Notes: generated by a model not told the origin, from the sequence alone. 64,000 bases of DNA from Reyranella massiliensis 521 (GCF_000312425.1 NZ_HE997181.1:2394260-2458259), one strand, 5' to 3'. Counted from the stretch's first letter, positions 8,877 through 18,342 are shown. Translations and numbers: made by a program.

Positions 8877-9793
8877 GCGAAACGGGCGCGCTGGCGAAAT
8901 TGCGCGACAGCGACATGTGGTGGAGCTTCCGCCGCTCGCCGCTGGTCGTGGCCGCCTCGCTCGTAACCCTGATCTATTTCGCGGGGGCCGTGCTGGCGCC
9001 GTGGATCGCGCCCTACGATCCGTTCGACGTGAAGGCGCTCAACCTGATGGATGCCTTCACGCCGCCGGCCTGGGCCGAGGGCGGCAGCGCCAAGCATCTG
9101 CTGGGCACCGACAATCAGGGCCGCGACGTACTGTCTGCCATTCTCTACGGCTCGCGCGTGTCGCTGATGATCGGGCTGGCCGCCATCCTGCTCTCGGTCA
9201 CGACCGGCGTGCTGCTCGGCCTGCTGGCGGGCTTCCGCGGCGGCTGGGTCGAGTCGGTCATCATGCGGCTGGCCGACATCCAGCTCACGGTGCCCGCCAT
9301 CCTGATCGCGCTGACCCTGGATGGCGTCACGCGCGTGGTGTTGCCCAAGAACGTCCACGACAGCGTGGCGATCTGGGTGCTGGTCTTCTCCATCGGCTTC
9401 GCCTACTGGCCGCAGTTCGCGCGCGTCACCCGCGCCACGACGCTGGCCGAGAAGAACAAGGACTATGTCAACGCCGCCCGCATCATCGGCGTGCCCGGTG
9501 CGCGCATTGCGCTCCAGCATGTGCTGCCCAACGCTTGGGGGCCGGTGCTGGTGATCGCCACCATCGAACTGGCGCTGGCCATCATCGCCGAGGCCTCGCT
9601 CTCCTATCTCGGCGTCGGCATGCCGGCCACGCAACCGTCGCTGGGCACCTTGATCCGCATCGGCAACGCCTTCTTGTTTTCCGGCGAATGGTGGATCGTG
9701 ATCTTCCCGGTCATGGCGCTGGTGATCCTGTCGCTGTCGGTCAACCTGCTGGGCGACTGGCTGCGCGATGCCCTCAATCCACGGCTGCGCTGA
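8873..9793 (+). CDS. ABC transporter permease, DppC/OppC type
   Basis: A 306-residue inner-membrane permease, the expected heterodimer partner of the protein encoded at 6649-7677. It starts with the family's N-terminal helix and periplasmic region (WIAPYDPFDV, then HLLGTDNQGRDVLSAILYGSR), which is characteristic of DppC/OppC/NikC. The EAA-type loop is around residues 195-225 (YVNAARIIGVPGARIALQHVLP), followed by the last helices. The ATG overlaps the MFS stop by four bases. After the stop there are 52 AT-rich bases and then dprA on the same strand. No ATPase gene follows in this window. Confidence 0.92.
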   Translation: MSETGALAKLRDSDMWWSFRRSPLVVAASLVTLIYFAGAVLAPWIAPYDPFDVKALNLMDAFTPPAWAEGGSAKHLLGTDNQGRDVLSAILYGSRVSLMIGLAAILLSVTTGVLLGLLAGFRGGWVESVIMRLADIQLTVPAILIALTLDGVTRVVLPKNVHDSVAIWVLVFSIGFAYWPQFARVTRATTLAEKNKDYVNAARIIGVPGARIALQHVLPNAWGPVLVIATIELALAIIAEASLSYLGVGMPATQPSLGTLIRIGNAFLFSGEWWIVIFPVMALVILSLSVNLLGDWLRDALNPRLR

Positions 9794-9845
9794 TTTCTAC
9801 TTATAGTTGTTTTACAAATCTGGATTGCTCGCCTAGCGTCAGCGC

Positions 9846-10901
9846 ATGTTCGACGGCCCGCTTCAACTCGATCTCGATCCGCGCGAACGCCGCGCCCGGC
9901 TGCGGCTGGCCCGCAGCGCCCGCATCGGCCCCGTGACCTTCCACGAGGCGCTGGCGCATTTCGGCTCCGCCCAGGCGGCCTGCACCAGACTGGCGACAGT
10001 CTCCGACGCCACCATCGCCCACGAGGAAGATGCGCTGGCCAAAGTCGGCGGCCGCTTCGTCGTCATCGGTGAGGAGGTCTATCCCGCTGCGCTGGCCGCC
10101 CTGCCGGATGCGCCCCCGGTCCTGAGCGCCATCGGCGATTGCCGCCTGCTCGATCGGCCCACCCTGGCCATCGTCGGCGCCCGCGACGCATCGGCGGCCG
10201 GCTGCCGCTTCGCCGCCGATCTGGCCGCCGCCCTGGGCGCCGCGGGCTTCGTGATCGCCTCCGGCCTGGCGCGCGGCATCGACGCTGCCGCCCACCAGGC
10301 TGCGCTGGAAACTGGAACGGTCGCCGTCCTGGCCGGCGGGGCCGACCAGATCTACCCGCCGCAGAATGCCGGGCTCCACGCCGCCATCGCCCGGCAGGGT
10401 CTCCTCCTCAGCGAGGCCTCGCTGGGGGCACCGCCGGTCGCCCGCGCCTTCCCGCGCCGCAACCGCATCGTCAGCGGCCTGTCGGCCGGTGTCGTGGTCA
10501 TCGAGGCGGCCGCCCGGTCGGGCTCCCTGATCACGGCCCAGCGGGCTGCCGAGCAGGGGCGCGAGGTCTTCGTCGTGCCCGGCTCGCCGATGGACCCGCG
10601 CCACGCCGGATCCAATAGCCTCATCCGGGATGGGGCCATTCTGGTGCGCGACGCAAACGATATTCTGAGTGTCCTCGGGCAACCACGGCGCGCGCCCCAA
10701 GTGGCTGAAAAGCCTGTCAAAAAACCGCAAGATGCAGCCACCGCGCGGGTGGTGTCGGCCCTGGGTCCCACCCCCACCGCGGTTGACGAACTGGTGCGCC
10801 GATGCCAAGTGTCCGCCGCCTCTGTGGCGGAGGTCCTCATGGCTCTGGAGCTGGAGGGCCGCCTGGAGAGGCACCGGGGTAACCGCGTATCTCTGATGTA
10901 A
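9846..10901 (+). CDS. dprA: DNA processing protein DprA (Smf)
   Basis: DprA binds incoming single-stranded DNA and loads RecA during natural transformation; it is widely conserved even in bacteria not known to be competent. The 351-residue product has an N-terminal helical region, the Rossmann-like DprA core with the signatures SGLARGIDAAAH (about residues 140-151) and GGADQIYPPQN, a region ending SGSLITAQRAAEQGREVFVVPG, and a C-terminal winged-helix domain (about residues 300-350) of the kind found in many proteobacterial DprA proteins. It precedes topA by 51 bp, an order common in alphaproteobacteria. Confidence 0.95.
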   Translation: MFDGPLQLDLDPRERRARLRLARSARIGPVTFHEALAHFGSAQAACTRLATVSDATIAHEEDALAKVGGRFVVIGEEVYPAALAALPDAPPVLSAIGDCRLLDRPTLAIVGARDASAAGCRFAADLAAALGAAGFVIASGLARGIDAAAHQAALETGTVAVLAGGADQIYPPQNAGLHAAIARQGLLLSEASLGAPPVARAFPRRNRIVSGLSAGVVVIEAAARSGSLITAQRAAEQGREVFVVPGSPMDPRHAGSNSLIRDGAILVRDANDILSVLGQPRRAPQVAEKPVKKPQDAATARVVSALGPTPTAVDELVRRCQVSAASVAEVLMALELEGRLERHRGNRVSLM

Positions 10902-10952
10902 ATCAGTGATTTAGCTCCGGTTTTTGATGTTGAACTGGAGCATGATCCGGCG

Positions 10953-13655
10953 ATGGACGTACTGGTCGTCGAGTCCCCGGCCAAGGCTAAGACCATTGGG
11001 AAGTATCTGGGCCCCGGCTACACCGTGCTGGCCTCCTATGGTCACGTCCGCGACCTGCCGCCCAAGGATGGCTCGGTCCGCCCCGACGAAGATTTCGCGA
11101 TGGACTGGGAAGTCGATGCCCAATCGCAGAAGCGCATCGACGCCATCGCGCAGGCCGTCTCCAAAGGCGGCAAGCTCTATCTCGCCACCGACCCGGATCG
11201 CGAGGGCGAGGCGATCTCCTGGCATGTCATGGACATCCTCGGGCGCAAGAAGGCGCTCGACGGGGTGGACGTAAAGCGCGTCACCTTCAACGCCATCACC
11301 AAGCAGTCGGTGCTGGACGCCGTCGCCCATCCGCGCGACCTCGACCAGCCGCTGATCGATGCCTACCTCGCCCGCCGGGCGCTGGACTATCTCGTGGGCT
11401 TTACCCTCTCGCCGGTGTTGTGGCGCAAGCTGCCGGGCAGCCGCTCCGCCGGCCGCGTGCAGTCGGTGGCGCTCAAGCTGATCTGCGAGCGCGAGGCCGA
11501 GATCGAGGTCTTCAAGAGCCGCGAGTACTGGACGGTCGACGCCCTGTTCGGTACGGCCAAGAAGCAGACGCTCAAGGCCCGCCTCACCCATCTCGACGGC
11601 CGCAAGCTCGACAAGTTCGATCTCGACAATCAGGAGCGCGCCGAGCAGGCCAAGCGCGAGATCGAGCGCCGCGCCTTCGCGGTCTCCTCGATCGACCGCC
11701 GCCAGGTGCGGCGCAACCCGCCGCCGCCCTTCATCACGTCGACCCTGCAGCAGGAAGCCTCTCGCAAGCTGGGCCTCGGTGCGGCCACGGCCATGCGCAT
11801 CGCCCAGCGCCTCTATGAAGGCGTCGACATCGGCGGCGAGACGGTCGGTCTCATTACCTATATGCGTACCGACGGCGTGCAGCTCGCTCCCGAGGCGATC
11901 GGCCAGACGCGCCGCCTGATCGAGAGCAAGTATGGCCAGGCCTATGTGCCGGCCAGCCCGCGCGTTTACACCTCCAAGGCCAAGAACGCCCAGGAGGCCC
12001 ACGAGGCGATCCGCCCGACCGACCTCTTCCGCACGCCGCAGGACGTCGCCGCGCATTTGGACAAGGACCAGCTCGGCCTCTACGAGCTGATCTGGAAGCG
12101 CACCGTCGCCAGCCAGATGGAAAGCGCCGTGCTCGACCAGGTCACGGTCGATATCGCCAGCGGCGACAAGACCGTACAGCTGCGCGCCACCGGCTCGGTG
12201 GTGAAGTTCAACGGCTTCCTCACTCTTTATGATGAAGGCCGCGACGACACCGCCAAGGAAGACGAGGAAGGCAGCACCATCCTCCCCGACGTCGCCGAGA
12301 ACGAGGCGCTGGAACGCCGCGAGGTCGTGCCGGAGCAGCACTTCACCGAACCGCCGCCGCGCTATTCCGAGGCGAGCCTGGTGAAGAAGCTCGAGGAGCT
12401 GGGCATCGGCCGGCCCTCGACCTATGCCAGCATCATCGAGGTCCTGCAGCGCCGCAACTACGTGCGGATCGACCGCAAGCGCTTCATCCCGGAAGATCGC
12501 GGCCGCATCGTCACGGCCTTCCTGCAGACCTATTTCCCGCGCTACGTCGAATACAACTTCACCGCCGGCCTCGAAGAGGAGCTGGACGACATCTCCGGCG
12601 GCCGGATCGACTGGCGCCAGGTGCTGCGCGAATTCTGGAAGGCCTTCTCCGAAGCGGTCGGCGAGACCAAGGAGCTGCGCGTCAAGGAAGTGCTCGACAA
12701 GCTCGACGAGGAGCTGGGCCCGCACTTCTTTCCGGCCAACGACAACGGCAAGAACCCGCGCGCCTGCCCGTCCTGCGCCGACGGCCGGCTGGGGCTGAAG
12801 CTCGGCAAGTTCGGCGCCTTCATCGGCTGCTCGAACTATCCGGAGTGCCGCTTCACGCGGAAGCTCGGCATCGTCGATGCCGACGCCGATGCGGCGAGCG
12901 GCGAGAATCTCGACGGGCCGAAGATCCTCGGCGAGGATCCCGCCACCGGCAAACAGGTCACGCTGCGCAAGGGCCCCTACGGCCTCTACGTCCAGCTCGG
13001 CGAGCCCGAGGGCAAGGAGAAGCCCAAGCGCGCCTCCCTGCTGCGCGGCATGACGCCCGACGACATCACGCTGGAAAAGGCGCTGGCGCTGCTGGCACTG
13101 CCGCGCGAGCTGGGGCCGCATCCGGAGGACGGCGTGCCGATCCTGGCCGGCGTCGGCCGCTTCGGGCCCTATGTGAAGCACGGTCCCAAGTACAAATCGA
13201 TCCCGAGCGACGAGAGCGTGCTGGAGATCGGCATGAACCGCGCCGTGGCGCTCCTGGCCGAGGCCAAGAACCCGCGCGGCCGCGCCGCCGCCAAGCCCAT
13301 CCGCACCATCGGCAATCACCCTTCCGACGAGGCTGCGGTCGAACTCTACGATGGTCGCTACGGCCCCTACGTGAAGCATGGCGGCGTCAACGCCACCGTG
13401 CCGCGCGACATCAAGCCGGAAGATCTGACACTCGACCAGGCCGTCGCGCTTCTGGCAGAACGCGCCGCCAAGGGCGGCGGAAAGAAGCCGAAGGCTGCCA
13501 AGGCCAAGAAGGCCGCGCCGGTCGCCGCCAACGATACCGGCGAAAAGCCCGCGAAGAAGAAGGCCACCGCCAAGAAGAAGGCCGCGCCCAAGCGCAAGGC
13601 GGCCAAGGCCAAGGCCAAGACAGAGGCACCGCCGCGCACCGGCACCGATGGCTAA
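10953..13655 (+). CDS. topA: DNA topoisomerase I
   Basis: TopA relaxes negative supercoils by transient cleavage of one DNA strand. The 900-residue protein begins with the TOPRIM domain (VVESPAKAKTIGKYLG; acidic ATDPDREGEAISWH). The catalytic tyrosine is Tyr303 in GLITYMRTDG. A single four-cysteine zinc ribbon (CPSC...CSNYPEC) follows the core near residue 610, then several topoisomerase C-terminal repeats (GRFGPYVKHG, GRYGPYVKHG) and a Lys/Ala-rich tail of about 60 residues likely to bind DNA nonspecifically. The last eight bases overlap the start of rnr. A shifted ATG at 10942 is out of frame, leaving 10953 as the start. Confidence 0.96.
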   Translation: MDVLVVESPAKAKTIGKYLGPGYTVLASYGHVRDLPPKDGSVRPDEDFAMDWEVDAQSQKRIDAIAQAVSKGGKLYLATDPDREGEAISWHVMDILGRKKALDGVDVKRVTFNAITKQSVLDAVAHPRDLDQPLIDAYLARRALDYLVGFTLSPVLWRKLPGSRSAGRVQSVALKLICEREAEIEVFKSREYWTVDALFGTAKKQTLKARLTHLDGRKLDKFDLDNQERAEQAKREIERRAFAVSSIDRRQVRRNPPPPFITSTLQQEASRKLGLGAATAMRIAQRLYEGVDIGGETVGLITYMRTDGVQLAPEAIGQTRRLIESKYGQAYVPASPRVYTSKAKNAQEAHEAIRPTDLFRTPQDVAAHLDKDQLGLYELIWKRTVASQMESAVLDQVTVDIASGDKTVQLRATGSVVKFNGFLTLYDEGRDDTAKEDEEGSTILPDVAENEALERREVVPEQHFTEPPPRYSEASLVKKLEELGIGRPSTYASIIEVLQRRNYVRIDRKRFIPEDRGRIVTAFLQTYFPRYVEYNFTAGLEEELDDISGGRIDWRQVLREFWKAFSEAVGETKELRVKEVLDKLDEELGPHFFPANDNGKNPRACPSCADGRLGLKLGKFGAFIGCSNYPECRFTRKLGIVDADADAASGENLDGPKILGEDPATGKQVTLRKGPYGLYVQLGEPEGKEKPKRASLLRGMTPDDITLEKALALLALPRELGPHPEDGVPILAGVGRFGPYVKHGPKYKSIPSDESVLEIGMNRAVALLAEAKNPRGRAAAKPIRTIGNHPSDEAAVELYDGRYGPYVKHGGVNATVPRDIKPEDLTLDQAVALLAERAAKGGGKKPKAAKAKKAAPVAANDTGEKPAKKKATAKKKAAPKRKAAKAKAKTEAPPRTGTDG

Positions 13656-15921
13656 GGGCCGCGTCCCCACCCGCGACGAACTGCTGGCCTTCATCCGCGA
13701 CAGCGAAACGCCGATTGGCAAGCGCGAGATCGCCCGCGCCTACGGTCTGAAGGGCGACCAGCGCATCGAGCTCAAGGAACTGCTGCGCGACCTGCGCGAC
13801 AGCGGCGAGATCGCGGCCGACCGCGCCAAGACCTTCAAGGATCCCAAGGCGCTGACCGACATCACCGTGCTCGAGATCGTGCGCGTCGACGACGACGGCC
13901 ATCTGCTGGCCGTGCCGCGCCGCCACGACGAGGAGCAGGACGGCCCGCCGCCGCGCATCGAAATCGTCCCGCAAAGCTCGCGCGGCGCCCCGGCGCCCGC
14001 CGTCGGCGACCGCGTGCTGGCGAGTTTGAAGCGCCGCGGCAAGAACGCCTACGAGGCGCGCATCATCCGCCGCCTGGGCAGCGGCCCGAAGAAGATCCTC
14101 GGCCTCTACGAGGAGCCGGACGGCCGCCACGGCCTCGGCCTGGTGACGCCGACCGACAAGAAGCTGCGTCGCGTCTTCGACGTGCGCGCGGCGGACAAGA
14201 ACGGCGCGCTGCCGGGCGACATCGTGTGGATCGAAGAAGCCGGCGGCGCGCTGGCGCGCCGCGCCCGCGTGGTCGAACGGATCGGCCCGATGAGCGATCC
14301 GCGCACCGTCAGCCTGATCTCGATCGCCGCCAACGACATTCCGGTCGACTTCCCGGAAGCGGCAATCGAGGAGGCCGAAAAATCCAGGGCCGCCCCGCTG
14401 GGCGACCGCCTCGATTTGCGCGGCGTCCCGTTGGTCACCATCGACGGCGAGGATGCGCGCGACTTCGACGATGCGGTGTTCGCCGAACCAGACCCCGCCC
14501 ATCCCGGCGGCTGGCGCATCCTCGTCGCCATCGCCGACGTCGCCTGGTATGTGCGCCATGACCGGCCGCTCGACCGCGCCGCGTACCGCCGCGGCACCTC
14601 GGTCTACTTCCCCGACCGGGTCGTGCCGATGCTGCCGGAAGCGCTCAGCAACCACTGGTGCTCGCTGGTGCCGCGCCAGGACCGGCCCGTCCTGGTGGCC
14701 GAGATGTGGATCGACGCTCAGGGTCACCTCAAGCGCCACAAGTTCCACCGTGCCATGATGCGCTCGGCCGCCCGCCTCACCTACAACCGCGTGCAGACCG
14801 CCATGGACGGCGCGCCTGACGAGGAGATCGCGCCGCTGATGGACGAGGTCGTGCGTCCGCTCTACGGCGCCTTCCATACCCTGCTGGCGGCGCGCGAGAG
14901 GCGCGGCGCGCTGGACCTCGACCTGCCGGAGCGGCAGGTCACCCTGGGCAAGGACGGCCGCATCGCCGAGATCGGCGTCCGCGCCCGCCTCGACAGCCAC
15001 AAGCTGATCGAAGAGTTCATGGTGCTGGCCAATGTCGCGGCTGCCCAGGCGCTGGAGCAGCGGCACATGCCCTGCCTCTACCGCGTCCACGACCAGCCCG
15101 ACCTCGCCAAGCTCGAATCGCTGCGCGAATTCCTGGGCACCCTGGGCGTCTCGCTGCCGGCCGGCCCGCGGCTGCGGCCGGGCGATCTCAACGGCGTGCT
15201 GCAACGCGTGGCGGAAAAGCCGATCAATCGCCTGGTCAACGAGACGGTCCTGCGCAGCCAGAGCCAGGCCGTCTACAGCCCCGACAATCTCGGCCATTTC
15301 GGTCTCGCCCTCGCCCGCTACGCGCACTTCACCTCGCCGATCCGCCGCTTCCCCGACCTGATCGTGCACCGCGCCCTGATCGCGGCCTTCGGTCTGGGCG
15401 AAGGCGGTCTTGCCGAAGCCGACAAGGGGCGCTTCGCGGAATTCGGCGAGCATCTCTCCATGTGCGAACGCCGTGCCGTGGCGGCCGAGCGCGGCGCGAT
15501 GGATCGCTATGTCGCGGCCTACATGGCCGCCCATGTCGGCGCTGCTTTTTCCGGCCGCGTCACCAGCGTCACGCGCTTTGGATTGTTCGCCGCTCTCGAC
15601 GGTTCGGGCGCAGACGGACTTATCCCCGTCCGCTCGCTCGGCCAGGAATTCTTCCGTCACGACGAAGGCCGGCAGCTGCTGATCGGCGAACGCACCGGCG
15701 AGACGTTCGGCTTGGGCGACCGGCTGAGGCTCAAGCTCGTCGAAGCCGACATTGCAACCGGAGGCTTGCTGTTCGAAATCGTCGAGGTGCTCGAACGGGT
15801 TGAACGCCACGCCTTGCCGCGCGGCTCGCGTTCGCCGCGTGACGCACGTCGCGGCGCACCGCGGCGTCCCGTCGCGCACGGCGGCCCCCCACGGGACAAA
15901 CGGTCACGCCGACGAAAGTAA
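13648..15921 (+). CDS. rnr: Ribonuclease R
   Basis: A processive 3'-5' exoribonuclease that degrades structured RNA. The 757-residue protein has an N-terminal helix-turn-helix-like segment and cold-shock/OB domains (about residues 1-250), the RNB catalytic domain with the acidic EDARDFDDAVF motif (residues 268-278, binding the catalytic magnesium ions), a C-terminal S1 RNA-binding domain (about 630-715), and a strongly basic Arg/Lys tail (about 715-757). The ATG overlaps the end of topA by eight bases, so translation is coupled. The topA-rnr pair followed by a DUF983 gene is a common alphaproteobacterial order. Confidence 0.95.
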   Translation: MAKGRVPTRDELLAFIRDSETPIGKREIARAYGLKGDQRIELKELLRDLRDSGEIAADRAKTFKDPKALTDITVLEIVRVDDDGHLLAVPRRHDEEQDGPPPRIEIVPQSSRGAPAPAVGDRVLASLKRRGKNAYEARIIRRLGSGPKKILGLYEEPDGRHGLGLVTPTDKKLRRVFDVRAADKNGALPGDIVWIEEAGGALARRARVVERIGPMSDPRTVSLISIAANDIPVDFPEAAIEEAEKSRAAPLGDRLDLRGVPLVTIDGEDARDFDDAVFAEPDPAHPGGWRILVAIADVAWYVRHDRPLDRAAYRRGTSVYFPDRVVPMLPEALSNHWCSLVPRQDRPVLVAEMWIDAQGHLKRHKFHRAMMRSAARLTYNRVQTAMDGAPDEEIAPLMDEVVRPLYGAFHTLLAARERRGALDLDLPERQVTLGKDGRIAEIGVRARLDSHKLIEEFMVLANVAAAQALEQRHMPCLYRVHDQPDLAKLESLREFLGTLGVSLPAGPRLRPGDLNGVLQRVAEKPINRLVNETVLRSQSQAVYSPDNLGHFGLALARYAHFTSPIRRFPDLIVHRALIAAFGLGEGGLAEADKGRFAEFGEHLSMCERRAVAAERGAMDRYVAAYMAAHVGAAFSGRVTSVTRFGLFAALDGSGADGLIPVRSLGQEFFRHDEGRQLLIGERTGETFGLGDRLRLKLVEADIATGGLLFEIVEVLERVERHALPRGSRSPRDARRGAPRRPVAHGGPPRDKRSRRRK

Positions 15922-15932
15922 AAGCTGGGCTC

Positions 15933-16364
15933 ATGGTGTTCGCCATGAACAGCGCACCGGCCCCGGTCGATTTCTGGACATCGATTTTACGCGGATGGAG
16001 CGGCCGTTGCCCGCGTTGCGGCGAGGGTGCGCTATTCGGTTCGTTTCTGAAAATGAAGAACCACTGCACCGCCTGCGAACTGGCGCTGGAGGCCTATCGC
16101 GCCGACGACGCTCCCGCCTACTTCACCATCTTCGTCGTCGGCCACATCGTGGTGCCGCTGGTTCTCCTGCTCGAACGCTGGGGTAACGAGCCGCCGCTTT
16201 GGGTTCACGCTCTTTTGTGGTTGCCACTCTCCGTTGTGCTTGCGCTCTACCTGCTGCCGCACATAAAAGGCGCCGTCATCGCGGCCCTCTGGTCGCAGCG
16301 AATAGCCTCTCCGAAACCTTCGGCGCCCAAGCCTTCAGCCGGGGGCCTCGACTCCTCGGTCTGA
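15933..16364 (+). CDS. DUF983 family membrane protein
   Basis: A 143-residue protein of the DUF983 family, of unknown function, frequently encoded after rnr in alphaproteobacteria. The N-terminal half has two CxxC pairs (Cys26/Cys29 in RCPRCGEG and Cys45/Cys48 in HCTACEL), which look like a rubredoxin- or ribbon-type metal site. Two transmembrane helices follow (about residues 60-80 and 88-108). Either ATG at 15933 or at 15945 could start it; 15933 gives the longer form only 11 bases after the rnr stop. The last residues are Ser/Pro-rich. Confidence 0.88.
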   Translation: MVFAMNSAPAPVDFWTSILRGWSGRCPRCGEGALFGSFLKMKNHCTACELALEAYRADDAPAYFTIFVVGHIVVPLVLLLERWGNEPPLWVHALLWLPLSVVLALYLLPHIKGAVIAALWSQRIASPKPSAPKPSAGGLDSSV

Positions 16365-16416
16365 AACGACGTGGCCGCCCGCCGACGGCTTGTGCTATTG
16401 TCTCGGTCTGCCGGGT

Positions 16417-18009
16417 ATGGAAGTGCCACAACTCCCTTTTCTACGTACGACGCTGGCGCGTGCCGCGTCGCTCCTTGCTGCCTGTTTAGTCGTCTCCTGT
16501 GCGACCTCGGGCGACGCCCCGCAAGCCTCGCTTCCCACCCGTGCGCCGGCCCTTTCCGCCGACGCCAACATGGAACGGGTGGTCCTGCAGGCCTATAGGG
16601 CCATCGGCGACCGCCATCTTTACGAGCCCAACTTCCACAATCTGTCGAGCGAGGCCTACCGCAGCTTCGCCAGCAGCGACCCCACCCTGTCGCTCGACGC
16701 CGGAGCCGGCGCCTTCACGGTCAAGCGCGACGGCAAGGAAATACTCACCCGGACGACGCCCAGCGACACGGCAGACGGGCGGGCCTGGGGCGGCATGCTG
16801 GCCGAACTGATGACCGGATCCATCGAGGCCTCGCCCGCCCTGCAGGCGGTCGATCGCCAGGTGTTGATCCGCCAGGCGATCACCTCGACCACCAAACAGC
16901 TCGACCGCAACAGCCGCTACGCCGACCCCGACGAGGCGCGCGACAACCGTTTTCAGCGCGACGGCGGCGGCGGCATCGGCATCACCGTCGAGCGCACGGA
17001 CGACAAGAAGATCATGATCCGCGCCGTGCAGGAGGGTTCGCCCTCCGCCAAGGCTGGCGTCCGGATCGACGACCAGATCCTGGCCATCGACGGCGAGTCG
17101 ATGATCGGCCGCCCGCTCTCCGACGTGGTGCACAAGCTGCGCGGCTCCGTCGGCGCGCCGGTCAACATGACGGTGCTGCGCGCCTCTCAGGGCGCGGAGA
17201 TGACACTGGCGATGAAACGGGCCCGCATTATCCCCACCACCGTGGTCTACGAACGTCGCGACGACGTGGCGCTGATCCATCTGATGGGTTTCAACTCGGC
17301 CACCACCGAGAATCTGCGTGCGGCCATCGACAAGGCCAAGGCCGAGATCGGCAAGGATCTCGCCGGCCTGATCATCGACATGCGCTCCAACCGCGGCGGC
17401 CTGCTCGACCAGGCCCAGACGGTCTCGGAAGTGTTCATCGGCGACGGCACCATCTTCTCGACCGCCGGCCGCCACCCCGACAGCCGCCGCACCTACAAGA
17501 GCTCGACCGGCCGCAGCAAGACCACGGAGCTGCCGATCGTCGTGCTGATGAACGGCGGCTCGGCCTCGGCGGCCGAGATCGTCGCCGCCGCCCTGCAGGA
17601 TCGCGGCCGCGCCGTCGTCGTCGGCACCACGAGCTACGGCAAGGGTACGGTGCAGACCGTCGTGCGGCTCGCCAACGAGGGCGAACTGATCCTGACCTGG
17701 TCGCGCCTGCAGGCGCCGTCCGGCTACACCTGGAACGAACTGGGCGTCCTGCCCAATATCTGCACGGCCAAGGCCGGCGAGGCCGCCAAGCTCGCGACCG
17801 CGTCGGTCGAGTCGAACCAGAGCCAGCTCATGCGCTGGCATGCGCTGCGCAATCCGACCGGCCAGGAAGTTTCGGACCTGCGCAAGATCTGCCCGCCGGG
17901 CGAGACGGCGCCCGAGGCCGATGTCGAGATCGCGAGCCGCCTGCTGCACGACCGGGCACTTTATGCCCACGCCGTGCAGGCGGGCAGTCAGCAGGCCGCC
18001 GCCCGCTGA
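16417..18009 (+). CDS. S41 family C-terminal processing-type protease, predicted lipoprotein
   Basis: This protease cleaves envelope proteins after binding their C-termini through a PDZ domain. The ATG at 16417 is chosen because it directly gives a lipoprotein signal with lipobox VVSC (Cys28); the longer frame upstream does not. Order: signal, helical region, PDZ domain (about residues 185-265, GIGITVERTD...GSPSAKAGVRIDDQI), S41 domain with Ser384 in GSASAAEI and Lys409 in SYGKGTVQ, exactly 25 residues apart as in E. coli Prc (Ser452/Lys477). The C-terminal 70 residues are helical. Anchoring by lipidation differs from the usual soluble or single-helix CtpA proteins. The rpmG promoter follows its stop. 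Confidence 0.9.
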   Translation: MEVPQLPFLRTTLARAASLLAACLVVSCATSGDAPQASLPTRAPALSADANMERVVLQAYRAIGDRHLYEPNFHNLSSEAYRSFASSDPTLSLDAGAGAFTVKRDGKEILTRTTPSDTADGRAWGGMLAELMTGSIEASPALQAVDRQVLIRQAITSTTKQLDRNSRYADPDEARDNRFQRDGGGGIGITVERTDDKKIMIRAVQEGSPSAKAGVRIDDQILAIDGESMIGRPLSDVVHKLRGSVGAPVNMTVLRASQGAEMTLAMKRARIIPTTVVYERRDDVALIHLMGFNSATTENLRAAIDKAKAEIGKDLAGLIIDMRSNRGGLLDQAQTVSEVFIGDGTIFSTAGRHPDSRRTYKSSTGRSKTTELPIVVLMNGGSASAAEIVAAALQDRGRAVVVGTTSYGKGTVQTVVRLANEGELILTWSRLQAPSGYTWNELGVLPNICTAKAGEAAKLATASVESNQSQLMRWHALRNPTGQEVSDLRKICPPGETAPEADVEIASRLLHDRALYAHAVQAGSQQAAAR

Positions 18010-18049
18010 CCTTCGCTGACCGCGCGAGCTGGGCCTGACACGGCAAGGC

Positions 18050-18077
18050 TTGACACCGGCGTCCCGCTGATTACTTT
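18050..18077 (+). promoter_or_regulatory. Sigma70-type promoter of rpmG
   Basis: A perfect -35 box TTGACA at 18050-18055 is followed after 16 bases by TACTTT at 18072-18077 (4 of 6 consensus positions). The start of rpmG is about 45 bases further on, preceded by AAGGA at 18110-18114 with 8-base spacing. A small GCCC/GGGC hairpin (18096-18107) lies just before the ribosome site. Confidence 0.65.
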
Positions 18078-18122
18078 GCGCCCTCCTGCGAATTCGCCCT
18101 TCCGGGCATAAGGACAATTGTT

Positions 18123-18290
18123 ATGGCCAAGCCCACCTCGATCCTGATCAAGATGATCTCCAGCGCCGACACCGGCTTCTTCTACGTGACCAAGAAGAAC
18201 CCGCGCACCAAGACCGAGAAGCTCGAACTCAAGAAGTACGATCCGGTCGCGCGCAAGCATGTCGTCTTCAAGGAATCGAAGATCAAATAA
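18123..18290 (+). CDS. rpmG: 50S ribosomal protein L33
   Basis: A 55-residue basic protein matching bacterial L33: an N-terminal [11 protein letters not shown] strand, the [12 protein letters not shown] turn, then a [17 protein letters not shown] core. L33 sits near the E site of the large subunit. It contains no cysteine, so it is the zinc-independent (C-minus) form. It has its own promoter, a well-spaced AAGGA ribosome site and a rho-independent terminator, so it is a single-gene transcription unit. Confidence 0.96.
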   Translation: MAKPTSILIKMISSADTGFFYVTKKNPRTKTEKLELKKYDPVARKHVVFKESKIK

Positions 18291-18318
18291 ATCGGCCGCC
18301 TGGCGTGCCTGACGGAAC

Positions 18319-18342
18319 AGCCGCCCTTTCGGGCGGCTTTTT
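18319..18342 (+). terminator. Rho-independent terminator of rpmG
   Basis: AGCCGCCC (18319-18326) pairs perfectly with GGGCGGCT (18331-18338) over the loop TTTC, followed by a run of T to 18342. It lies 28 bases after the rpmG stop and before the aldehyde dehydrogenase gene. Confidence 0.9.

Noticed and set aside
9801..9839. Possible promoter for dprA (TTTACA and TATAGT boxes in an AT-rich gap)
   Set aside because: The best -35/-10 pairing leaves only a few bases before the dprA start or has an unmatched partner box.
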